Part shown: positions 51,752 to 60,204 of the stretch, piece by piece | Numbering within the stretch: the stretch's first letter is position 1 | Layout: the number at the start of each line of letters is the position of its first letter | Source: Lachnospiraceae bacterium | Lineage (GTDB): Bacteria; Bacillota; Clostridia; Lachnospirales; Lachnospiraceae | Length of the DNA stretch: 64,000 nt | Assembly (NCBI GenBank): GCA_017450065.1 | Contig: JAFSYI010000085.1 | Location: 1 to 64,000, forward strand | Direction of reading: 5' to 3' | Position numbers and translations under genes: made by a program | Notes under the pieces: model-generated | Seen by the model: the letters and a program-made list of their open reading frames with translations, nothing else | Told to the model about the DNA's origin: nothing | Databases searched by the model: none

Positions 51752-51764
51752 AGGAGAATCATAA

Positions 51765-52442
51765 ATGAAAAAGGAATTGATAAAATATCTGGTTGCAAAT
51801 ACCGGTGCACTGACGATCCAGGATGTTCTGCTTAACTTTCTGGTCGCCGCACTCATAGGAGTGGTTATTTTTATGTCCTATAAGCTGACACATACCGGGT
51901 CGGCATACAGTGCAAGATTTAATGTTTCGCTTCTGATGCTCACACTTGTGACAACTCTTGTAATGAATGTTATAGGTAATAATGTTGCATTATCACTCGG
52001 TATGGTCGGTGCTCTTTCGATAGTAAGGTTCAGAACGGCCGTTAAGGATTCGAGGGATACTTCATATATCTTCTGGTGCATTGCCACAGGTATCTGCTGC
52101 GGTGTTCAGGAATACATGATAGCAGCCGTGGGATGCGCAGTTATCTTTATCTTCCTTATTCTGTTCGGACTTATACGTTCGGCAGAAAGATATCTTATAA
52201 TCCTGCGCGGACCTCTGTCGGCAGACGGAAGCGTTAGCAAGCTGGTTGATGAGAAGTTCGGCGGCAAAGCAAGGATGGTGGTTCATAATACAGGACACGG
52301 TGAATGTGAGTATATCTATGAGATTACCGACAAGATGCTTGAGACTGCAGGAAAGAACGGAAATGTGATCGAGTATTTCCGTAAGAACTCAGATCTTGAA
52401 ATAATCAATATAGTTGCGCAAAGCGATGAAATCAGCAGATGA
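51765..52442 (+). CDS. DUF4956 membrane protein
   Basis: A 225-residue protein with four membrane helices in its first 140 residues (VLLNFLVAALIGVVIFMSYK, LMLTLVTTLVMNVIG, the conserved GMVGALSIVRFRTAVKDSRD, and VGCAVIFIFLILFGLI) and a cytoplasmic alpha/beta domain behind them. DUF4956 is the standard neighbour of VTC-domain and CotH genes. Its stop overlaps the CotH gene start (ATGA). Confidence 0.9.
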   Translation: MKKELIKYLVANTGALTIQDVLLNFLVAALIGVVIFMSYKLTHTGSAYSARFNVSLLMLTLVTTLVMNVIGNNVALSLGMVGALSIVRFRTAVKDSRDTSYIFWCIATGICCGVQEYMIAAVGCAVIFIFLILFGLIRSAERYLIILRGPLSADGSVSKLVDEKFGGKARMVVHNTGHGECEYIYEITDKMLETAGKNGNVIEYFRKNSDLEIINIVAQSDEISR

Positions 52443-54082
52443 GAATGGGCATTATGTATTTGAGTCAGAGAAAGCTTATTGCTGCACTGCTGTTCATAAT
52501 AGCCGCCATGCTTACGGTATGCGGGATGATCACATACAGGGTAAGTGTCTCAAATGATACAACTGCATATTATTCCTATAACAGACTTAAATCAAACAGA
52601 TCGGATGGAGAAGCCCTGGATCATATAAATGAAGATTTTGTGACCGATAAAGGCTTTGTCAGTCATCTTTCTCTTGTTATCATAGATACAGGGGGAACAG
52701 AACCTCCCATCAACACCAAATTCATTATAGATCCCTCTTTTGCCGACGGCGGCGTACATATGCCCATAGAAGGAGTGGAACCATATGTTGACGGTAATAT
52801 TACCGTTATAGACGATATTGACGGCGACGGTGTAAACAGTCCCTATGACAGTCCTGTATACAGCGGAAAAATAAGCATTAAAAGAAGAGGAAATACCTCT
52901 ATGTCATATGAAAAGGCACAGTGGCTTATGAAGCTGAAGAATGATGCCGGTGAGGAAGCGTATGCAAATCTTCTTGACATGGGGGATGGAAATGAATGGA
53001 TACTTAACGGTTCGCTTGCGGATAAAAGCATGCTGAGGAATTATCTTGCTTATTCGACCGCATCGCAGATACTTGATTTTACTCCCGACAGCCGTTTTTG
53101 CGAAGTACTTATAAAAGACGGAAATAAGCTGAATTATCAGGGAGTGTATCTTCTTATGGAAAACATAAGAAGAGGTGTTAACAGAGTGGATATAACGGAT
53201 TATAAGAGCAGCGAGACATATAACAGTTATATCCTGAAAAGAGACCGTTTCGATCCCAAGGGAGTAATGCTTGAGAATTACGGAAGGCTTAACGGGTACA
53301 GCGAAGAATACATTTCAATCGTATATCCTTCGGCAAAGAAACTGACTCCCGAAATGGAAGAGTACATAAATGCAGACATAAATAAGATAGAAGAGATCCT
53401 TTATTCGGATGATCCGAAAGTGTTTGCCACATACAAAGAGGTTCTGAATGTTGATTCCTTCATTGATTATTTCCTTATTAACGAGTATTTCGGAAATTAT
53501 GATGCAGGTAATAACTCCACTTACTTCTACAAAGAGCGTGGCGGCAAGCTTGCGATGGGACCTGTATGGGATTTCGACGGTGCCATGGATAATTACAGGT
53601 TTGAACCTTTCGATGTCGAAAGCATAGCATTCTATACCAAGCCATGGTATGAAAGGCTATGTCTTGACAGGGATTTCCTTGAGAAATTAAAGCACAGATA
53701 TCTCGTCCTCAAGCGGTCATATCTGAATAATGATGTTATAATCGACCGGATAGACGAAATACTGATGTACCTCGGTGACGCCACCGACAGGGAATGGTAC
53801 CGCTGGGGAGATGTTTATAAAGGAGAGAACGCTCTTTCCCTTGAGGATTATGAACTGAATGACGGTACGGTCCTTCACAGAAATGCAGAGAGCATTGATG
53901 ATGAAATATTCAGGATAAAAACAATGCTTCGTGAGCATTCCAAGTATATTTACAGAGATATAAACATGATAGAAGAGGATGCTGTGTTTAATACAGGAAG
54001 GGATGAAGTCGTAGGATGGCTTCTGCTTCTTGCAACGGCTCTGTTCATAATACCCGCAATTCTTGCGGTTTACAGACAATGA
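52439..54082 (+). CDS. CotH-like kinase family protein
   Basis: A 547-residue protein with an N-terminal membrane helix (LIAALLFIIAAMLTVCGMI), a central CotH kinase-like domain and a C-terminal membrane helix (VVGWLLLLATALFIIPAIL). CotH motifs include IKRRGNTSMSYEKAQWLMKL, LNGSLADKSMLRNYLAY, YQGVYLLMENIRRGVNRVDI and the metal-binding GPVWDFDGAMDNY. In spores CotH phosphorylates coat proteins; here the exopolysaccharide context suggests another role at the cell surface. Confidence 0.88.
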   Translation: MRMGIMYLSQRKLIAALLFIIAAMLTVCGMITYRVSVSNDTTAYYSYNRLKSNRSDGEALDHINEDFVTDKGFVSHLSLVIIDTGGTEPPINTKFIIDPSFADGGVHMPIEGVEPYVDGNITVIDDIDGDGVNSPYDSPVYSGKISIKRRGNTSMSYEKAQWLMKLKNDAGEEAYANLLDMGDGNEWILNGSLADKSMLRNYLAYSTASQILDFTPDSRFCEVLIKDGNKLNYQGVYLLMENIRRGVNRVDITDYKSSETYNSYILKRDRFDPKGVMLENYGRLNGYSEEYISIVYPSAKKLTPEMEEYINADINKIEEILYSDDPKVFATYKEVLNVDSFIDYFLINEYFGNYDAGNNSTYFYKERGGKLAMGPVWDFDGAMDNYRFEPFDVESIAFYTKPWYERLCLDRDFLEKLKHRYLVLKRSYLNNDVIIDRIDEILMYLGDATDREWYRWGDVYKGENALSLEDYELNDGTVLHRNAESIDDEIFRIKTMLREHSKYIYRDINMIEEDAVFNTGRDEVVGWLLLLATALFIIPAILAVYRQ

Positions 54083-54106
54083 TAACAGAATTTATACAGG
54101 TGTAAT

Positions 54107-54295
54107 ATGAGTGTATCAACGAATTCCCTTCCACCCGGATTTCCGGAAACAGTAAGTCAGACGCATTTCTTTTTGGAGTACTTAAGCGGTCCGGTGGCAA
54201 TCTGGACCGTAAGGATAATTGCAATACTTATTTTTGCCGGTCTTATCGGCTGGTGGATATATCTTGAATACAGGAACAGACCGGAGGACAGATAG
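54107..54295 (+). CDS. Small single-span membrane protein
   Basis: 62 residues, with one membrane helix (WTVRIIAILIFAGLIGWWIY) and short tails (N-terminal PPGFPETVSQTHFF, C-terminal YRNRPEDR). It lies between CotH and the MBOAT gene and abuts the MBOAT start codon with no gap, so it is very likely translated with it; small subunits of this kind accompany membrane-bound O-acyltransferases. Not recognised by family. Confidence 0.65.
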   Translation: MSVSTNSLPPGFPETVSQTHFFLEYLSGPVAIWTVRIIAILIFAGLIGWWIYLEYRNRPEDR

Positions 54296-55738
54296 TTGCT
54301 TTTTTCAAGTATCACATTTATTTTTATATTTCTTCCGGTAACGCTTCTTGTATATCATCTGCTTTATAAGAGAAGGACGGCACAGAATGTCTGGCTACTC
54401 TTTGTGAGCCTTATATTCTATGCATGGGGTGAACCGGTAAATGTTCTGCTGATGATCGCATCGATCTTCGTTAACTGGGGTATGGGACTGCTGGTTGACA
54501 GGAGCAGAAACGATAACGGAAGAAAAAAAATGTGGCTCATGATCGCCTGTGTTTACAACATAGGTGTGCTTTTTGTATTTAAGTATCTGGGCTTTGTCAT
54601 CGATACAGCCAACATGATATCTAAAAAGGAGCTTGTTGTTAATCCGAAGATAGCTCTCCCGATAGGTATATCGTTCTATACATTTCAGGCGCTCTCTTAT
54701 GTTATAGATGTTTACAGGGGAGATATAGATGTCGAAAGGAATCCGTTTTATGTCGGGCTGTATGTTGCATTCTTCCCTCAGCTGATAGCGGGGCCTATTG
54801 TACGTTATAATTCCATTGCCGAGCAGATACGTAACAGGAAGGGCACACTTATTAAGATGTCTGTCGGCACCTGCCGGTTTGTTACCGGCTTTGGCAAGAA
54901 GATACTCTTGTCCAATTCGCTTGCCATAGTAGCAGATCAGGTATTTAACTGGTCGGCAATGGGTACCGATAATGTCAATACGACAGTAGTCATGGCCTGG
55001 ATGGGAGCCCTTTCATATACCCTGCAGATATATTTCGATTTTTCGGGCTATTCTGATATGGCGATAGGCCTTGCTCTTATGTTCGGATTTAAGCTGGAAG
55101 AGAATTTCAACTATCCTTATATAGCGAAGTCTGTAAATGATTTCTGGAGAAGATGGCATATTTCTCTTACAACATGGTTCCGCGAATATGTATATATACC
55201 TCTCGGCGGAAACAGGGTAAGCAACAAGGATAAGATGATAAGAAATATGTTTGTTGTCTGGCTGCTTACAGGTATATGGCACGGTGCATCATTTAATTTC
55301 CTTTTCTGGGGGCTGTGGCACTTCCTGTTCCAGCTTTCCGAAAGATTCTTCGGTTATGATAAGAATAACAGCCATCCCGTGCTGATGAGAGTATATACAC
55401 TTCTGGAGGTTATGTTCGGCTGGGTTCTTTTCAGAGCGAGCGATCTTTATCAGGCAGGTATATATTTAAGAAATATGTTTGGCCTGAACGGAAACACATT
55501 CTTTGATGATCTTACATCCTTTATGCTAAGGGAATACTGGATGTATCTTGTTATGGGAATAGTTTTCTCCCTGCCAATTGCTCCGAGGATGAATAAGCTT
55601 CTGTTTGAACACAGAACGGGCAGGGCAGAATCGGTAATGACTTATATCTATCCTTTCGCGATCATGCTTCTGTTCCTGGTGAGTGTAAGCTATCTTGTAA
55701 GAGGCGGTTATAATCCGTTTATTTATTTCGATTTTTGA
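54296..55738 (+). CDS. MBOAT O-acyltransferase (AlgI/DltB family)
   Basis: A 480-residue multi-span membrane protein that passes acetyl groups across the membrane for O-acetylation of an exopolysaccharide. Signatures: MLFSSITFIFIFLPVTLLVY, IALPIGISFYTFQALSYVID, FFPQLIAGPIVRY, YFDFSGYSDMAIGLALMFGF, FWRRWHISLTTWFREYVYIP and the catalytic His in LTGIWHGASFNF. It starts at TTG 54296, immediately after the previous stop, with GGAGG 8-9 nt upstream. Confidence 0.95.
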   Translation: MLFSSITFIFIFLPVTLLVYHLLYKRRTAQNVWLLFVSLIFYAWGEPVNVLLMIASIFVNWGMGLLVDRSRNDNGRKKMWLMIACVYNIGVLFVFKYLGFVIDTANMISKKELVVNPKIALPIGISFYTFQALSYVIDVYRGDIDVERNPFYVGLYVAFFPQLIAGPIVRYNSIAEQIRNRKGTLIKMSVGTCRFVTGFGKKILLSNSLAIVADQVFNWSAMGTDNVNTTVVMAWMGALSYTLQIYFDFSGYSDMAIGLALMFGFKLEENFNYPYIAKSVNDFWRRWHISLTTWFREYVYIPLGGNRVSNKDKMIRNMFVVWLLTGIWHGASFNFLFWGLWHFLFQLSERFFGYDKNNSHPVLMRVYTLLEVMFGWVLFRASDLYQAGIYLRNMFGLNGNTFFDDLTSFMLREYWMYLVMGIVFSLPIAPRMNKLLFEHRTGRAESVMTYIYPFAIMLLFLVSVSYLVRGGYNPFIYFDF

Positions 55739-55761
55739 TAACACATTAAGAAAACAGAATT

Positions 55762-56994
55762 ATGAAAACAAGAAATTATTATTTTGTAAAAAAGTTCATA
55801 TTTTCAATAATGTTCTTTATTACCATCGGGGTTTTCTGTATAGGAGATTTTATAAAGTTCTCCCATACCTTTAAGCAGCGTGGTAAAAAGATAGCTGAGA
55901 TACATTCGGTTGACGATCTTAAGAAGTGGATAAGCCAGACCGATTCCGAAATAACCTCGAGCGTAATGGGAAGGATGCGATTTATAGAGCTGTACGGATA
56001 TGTTCAGAAGCTGCTGGGTAAGAGGGAATTTAACAATTTTGCATATATTAAGGATGATGACGGGATGATGTACTACGGTTCGGTCGCAGAACTCGAAACG
56101 AATGATCTTGAAGAATATGCCGGAAATGTAATGCGTCTCAACGAATATATAGAGAGCAGAGGGGCTCATCTTCTTGTTGTCATACCTCCCACCAAGGTTA
56201 TGCATAATGTATCCGAAGTCAAAAGAGACTGGCCTGTAAACGATCCCAACAACCGTACGGACAGGCTTCTTATGATGCTTCAGCAGAGAGGTGTCGATAC
56301 ATATGACTTAAGAAGGCATATAGAGAATACCGGCCTTAGCATTGAGGAGCTTTTCTTCAAGACGGATCACCACTGGACGCCGCTGGCTGCATTCCATGCC
56401 ACGCAGGGGCTCATAGAGAAGATGAATTCGCTCTACGGTCTGGATCTTGATCCCGATGGTTATTACAGGGATCTGTCGAACTATGATAGTTACACATACA
56501 GGGACTGCTTCCTCGGATCTACAGGTGAGAACTCCGGTGCTGTCTATTCGGGTGTTGATGACTATACATTTTACTGGCCCAGATGCGATATGGAATTCGA
56601 GTGGCATGACTATGAACATGATGAACGGACAAAGGGAAAGCTCGAAGAAGCTCTTCTCTATTCCCAGAGACTGTATGAAGCCGATGATATTTATAATAAT
56701 TCAATGGGAAGTGTTTATATAAGAGAGATCGTCAACAGTGAACGTATAGTTAATAATTCCAGACCCGACGCTCCGGTCCTTGCAGTTATGAGGGATTCCT
56801 ATTTCAGTCCGATCGCGGTATTTATGGCACCCATGTTTTCTCACATTGATATGATGTGGACAAGAAATGACAAGGGGATGAGCATGGAGGAGTTTATTAA
56901 GGAAGGGTATTATAATTATGTGATACTTGAGGTCTATCCTTATAACCTTGATTCTCAGTCATTTAATTTTTTCAGGGAAGAAGAAAATGAATAA
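55762..56994 (+). CDS. AlgJ/AlgX-like O-acetyltransferase (DHHW family)
   Basis: A 410-residue protein with one N-terminal membrane anchor (FIFSIMFFITIGVFCIGDF) and an extracytoplasmic SGNH-hydrolase-like domain: catalytic pair FFKTDHHWTPLAAF around 206-219, and Ser in VMRDSYFSPIAVFM near 350, with VVIPPTKVMHN earlier. It receives acetyl from the MBOAT protein and transfers it to the polymer. It overlaps the glycosyltransferase gene by 8 bp. Confidence 0.9.
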   Translation: MKTRNYYFVKKFIFSIMFFITIGVFCIGDFIKFSHTFKQRGKKIAEIHSVDDLKKWISQTDSEITSSVMGRMRFIELYGYVQKLLGKREFNNFAYIKDDDGMMYYGSVAELETNDLEEYAGNVMRLNEYIESRGAHLLVVIPPTKVMHNVSEVKRDWPVNDPNNRTDRLLMMLQQRGVDTYDLRRHIENTGLSIEELFFKTDHHWTPLAAFHATQGLIEKMNSLYGLDLDPDGYYRDLSNYDSYTYRDCFLGSTGENSGAVYSGVDDYTFYWPRCDMEFEWHDYEHDERTKGKLEEALLYSQRLYEADDIYNNSMGSVYIREIVNSERIVNNSRPDAPVLAVMRDSYFSPIAVFMAPMFSHIDMMWTRNDKGMSMEEFIKEGYYNYVILEVYPYNLDSQSFNFFREEENE

Positions 56995-59347
56995 TACTAC
57001 ACAGGAATCAGACAGAAGTAAGAAAAATCTTATATTGATAGTCGTAACCACATTCTTTTCAATAGTGTATCTTATATGGCGTACAGTGTATACCATTCCG
57101 TTCGAGTACGGTGCAATATCCGTATTCGCAGGTATTTCGCTTCTTGTGGTAGAAGTTCTCGGTCTTGTGGAGTCCTCGATCCATCATTACAATCTTTACG
57201 GCGTTGTGCGTCCCGAGCTTCCGGATATAGCAGATGACGAATTCCCGCATGTTGATGTCTATATTTCGTCATATAATGAACCAAAGGAAGTACTTATAAA
57301 GACTATAAACGGATGCAAGTATATGAAGTATCCGGACAAATCAAAGGTGCATATCTATCTGTGTGATGACGGACACCGCGCAGAGATGAAGAAGTTCGCT
57401 GCAAAGATGGGAATCAATTATCTGGACAGGGATAACCATGACGGTGCCAAGGCAGGTAATCTTAACCATGCAATGTCCAAGACAACATCACCATATATAG
57501 TTACCTTTGATGCGGATATGATCCCCCGCAGCAATTTTCTGCTCCGGACCATTCCGTATTTCATTGGTATGGAAAAGGACAATATAGGCAAGCCCGTATC
57601 AGAGCAAAAACATCTTGGCTTCGTACAGGCGCCACAGGCCTTCTACAATCCCGATCTGTTCCAGTACTATCTGTATTCGGAGGAGAGGATCCCCAACGAA
57701 CAGGATTACTTCTACAGAGATATACAGGTATCAAGGAATAAGTCCAACTGTGTTATATACGGTGGATCCAATACAGTCCTTTCAAGAAAAGCACTTAATG
57801 ATATCGGAGGGTTCTATACCCAGACCATTACGGAGGATTTCGCAACCGGTATGCTCATACAGAAGAAGGGGTATATCTGTATAGCGATAGATGAGGTGCT
57901 TGCATCGGGATTGTCTGCTACCGATCTTAAGTCTCTTATTAATCAGAGAGTAAGATGGGCAAGAGGCGTTATTACCACCAACCGCAAAATGCATACTATG
58001 TGGAGCAGGGATTTGAGCTTCGCACAGAAGATAAATTACTGGGCTTCCGTATGGTACTGGTATGCCCCGCTGAAGCGTCTTATATATTATATGTGTCCTC
58101 TTCTTTACGGTGTGTTCGGGTACATGGTCATAAAATGTACTCTTTGGGAAATACTTGTTTTCTGGCTTCCCATGTATATTACACAGAATATGTCCCTGCG
58201 CATTATGAGCCACAACTTAAGAACTGCCAAATGGACGGGAATATATGAAACAATACTGTTTCCGTTCCTGCTTATACCGGTACTTATGGAGACCATCGGT
58301 ATCAAGATGACTAAGTTCAAGGTTACCAAGAAGGGAGCGGTGGAAAGTGAAGCCGGAAAAAACACCGCCTATATCATTCCATTTGCTTTCCTTGTTATTT
58401 TGTCTGTTATAGGCATATATAACTGTGTAACTCAGATATTTGAAAGTAATGATCTGGGACCTGCCGTTGTCCTGTTCTGGCTTATAATGAATCTGTATAC
58501 TCTTGTCATGTCCATGTTCTTTGTTATGGGAAGGGATTATATCAGGAAGTTTGACAGAGTGGAAACAGTAATAGATGCAGTGCTTCATACTTCTTTCACG
58601 ACTTATAACTGTCATACAAGTGATATTTCGGATGAGGGATTATCGATAACATATCACAGACCCATTAACATTGATGACAGTCTTCCGGTTACCATAGATC
58701 TTGCATATGAGGATTATAAATGCTCGCTTAAGTGCCATCTGCTCCATTCCGACAGTGTGATAGATGAGGATGAGGGGCGTAAGCTCTATAAGTATTCCTT
58801 TGAGGTGGAGGATTATCTTAATACCTATGAGGAATATATGCAGATAATCTATGACAGGGTTCCTTCGCTGCCTCAGCACCTTGACGAGAGGACCGGAAGC
58901 TTTGACGATCTTAAGCTTAATGTGATTAAACGTACAGCACGCCCTGTATATCAGAACAGGGCAGTGCCCAGGCTTAAGATAGAGCCTGTGGTTGCCGATT
59001 ACAACGGAAAGGATCAGAGGATAATAGATTTCAACTATAAATATCTGACGCTTAAACGTACACATCATCCGAAAGATGAAGAAATACTTGTTATAGACCC
59101 TGACGAGAATCTGTTCCTTGTATGTACGAGGCTTAGAAAGGTAGGGCTGGGGGACAGCCTGTATCAGGTAGATAATTATTATGAGATAATAAGCGATCCG
59201 CATAAGAACCGCCTGCTTGAGAAATGGATAGAACGGGCGCTCATAGCAGCGGAAGAGAAGGAAGGGCAGGAAGAGAAAGAACGGAAGAAGAAAAGTAAAG
59301 GTGTTAAGACGGAAGGCTTTGATGAGATGTCATATATCAAACATTAA
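56987..59347 (+). CDS. Cellulose-synthase-like glycosyltransferase with a PilZ domain
   Basis: About 786 residues, BcsA-like. Two N-terminal helices, then a GT2 domain with the processive-synthase motifs: first Asp in YLCDDGHRA, FDADMIPR, TEDFATG and QRVRWARG (QxxRW). Several membrane helices follow, then a PilZ domain with RKFDR (R-x3-R) and DISDEG (D-x-S-x-x-G), the c-di-GMP site. ATG 56987 is chosen because the upstream in-frame ATG lies well inside the preceding gene. No BcsB or endoglucanase gene is adjacent. With the acetylation genes, the product is probably an O-acetylated beta-glucan controlled by c-di-GMP. Confidence 0.92.
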   Translation: MNNTTQESDRSKKNLILIVVTTFFSIVYLIWRTVYTIPFEYGAISVFAGISLLVVEVLGLVESSIHHYNLYGVVRPELPDIADDEFPHVDVYISSYNEPKEVLIKTINGCKYMKYPDKSKVHIYLCDDGHRAEMKKFAAKMGINYLDRDNHDGAKAGNLNHAMSKTTSPYIVTFDADMIPRSNFLLRTIPYFIGMEKDNIGKPVSEQKHLGFVQAPQAFYNPDLFQYYLYSEERIPNEQDYFYRDIQVSRNKSNCVIYGGSNTVLSRKALNDIGGFYTQTITEDFATGMLIQKKGYICIAIDEVLASGLSATDLKSLINQRVRWARGVITTNRKMHTMWSRDLSFAQKINYWASVWYWYAPLKRLIYYMCPLLYGVFGYMVIKCTLWEILVFWLPMYITQNMSLRIMSHNLRTAKWTGIYETILFPFLLIPVLMETIGIKMTKFKVTKKGAVESEAGKNTAYIIPFAFLVILSVIGIYNCVTQIFESNDLGPAVVLFWLIMNLYTLVMSMFFVMGRDYIRKFDRVETVIDAVLHTSFTTYNCHTSDISDEGLSITYHRPINIDDSLPVTIDLAYEDYKCSLKCHLLHSDSVIDEDEGRKLYKYSFEVEDYLNTYEEYMQIIYDRVPSLPQHLDERTGSFDDLKLNVIKRTARPVYQNRAVPRLKIEPVVADYNGKDQRIIDFNYKYLTLKRTHHPKDEEILVIDPDENLFLVCTRLRKVGLGDSLYQVDNYYEIISDPHKNRLLEKWIERALIAAEEKEGQEEKERKKKSKGVKTEGFDEMSYIKH

Positions 59348-59348
59348 T

Positions 59349-59373
59349 AAGCAGGAGGATCATCCTCCTGCTT
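59349..59373. terminator. Bidirectional hairpin between convergent genes
   Basis: AAGCAGGAGG-N5-CCTCCTGCTT, a near-perfect palindrome starting 2 nt after the glycosyltransferase stop and ending 14 nt before the HAD gene stop on the other strand. T-runs are short, so strength is uncertain. Confidence 0.55.
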
Positions 59374-59387
59374 AACTGTCTGGAAAG

Positions 59388-60203
59388 TTACCCTAAAAGA
59401 AACTTATGTATGATTTCGGATATACCGCTGTGGTTGTTATCATTCATCGTGATATAGTCCGCAGCGGCTTTAGTTATTTCAGTACCGTTGCACATGGCAA
59501 CACCTGTACCGGCCGCCTCGATCATTGAGATGTCGTTTTCTTCATCACCTGCAGCTACCGAATCCTCAATCGGTATATTAAAATGATCACACATGAACTT
59601 AACGGCAAGCCCTTTGGTGGCAGCCGGATTCTCGAACTCAAGCAGGATAGGGCTTGAAAAGACCATGGTCAGACGGCCTTCACACCATGGAGACATATAT
59701 TCCCTGAAGGCTGCGAGCCGTTCTCTGGATTCAAGACTTATTACTATAACCTTGACAGGGTCTTCCTTAAGATATGTCATAACATCATCAACCACAACAG
59801 GTGGAACCATTATTCCGGTGCAGTACTTATGAAGCTCCCTGGTATCGTGCTCCGATACCACATTGACATCATCATATGTGTGGGTATGAAAGCCTGCTTT
59901 CCATGCTTCATCCATGATATGGCGTACATATGGTTTGGGTACCGGATGTCTGATGATAGCGCTGTCCGTGCTGCAGTCGTATATAAGTCCGCCGTTATAG
60001 CTTGATATATAATATCCTTCACCTGTCCATCCGTACCGCCTCGATATCTGTATTGCGCTCTGAATGGGGCGTCCGGTCGAAATTACGAACTTATGCCCGG
60101 AGGCAGTAAGCTCTTTTATGGCTTCGATATCCTCCGGGCTTATATTTTTATCGTTGTTTAATAATGTACCGTCAAGATCGGTAAATAATATTTTATTACC
60201 CAT
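59388..60203 (-). CDS. Cof-type HAD-superfamily (IIB) phosphatase
   Basis: A 271-residue sugar-phosphate or flavin-phosphate phosphatase of the Cof/YidA type. Motif I FTDLDGTLLN with nucleophile Asp, motif II VISTGRP, motif III Lys (TKGLAVKFMCDHF) and motif IV AAGDEENDISMIEAAG are present, with the C2B cap between them. I start at ATG 60203, directly behind the stop of the ABC-F gene (TGAAATG). Substrate cannot be predicted. Confidence 0.9.
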   Translation of the reverse strand: MGNKILFTDLDGTLLNNDKNISPEDIEAIKELTASGHKFVISTGRPIQSAIQISRRYGWTGEGYYISSYNGGLIYDCSTDSAIIRHPVPKPYVRHIMDEAWKAGFHTHTYDDVNVVSEHDTRELHKYCTGIMVPPVVVDDVMTYLKEDPVKVIVISLESRERLAAFREYMSPWCEGRLTMVFSSPILLEFENPAATKGLAVKFMCDHFNIPIEDSVAAGDEENDISMIEAAGTGVAMCNGTEITKAAADYITMNDNNHSGISEIIHKFLLG

Positions 60204-60204
60204 T

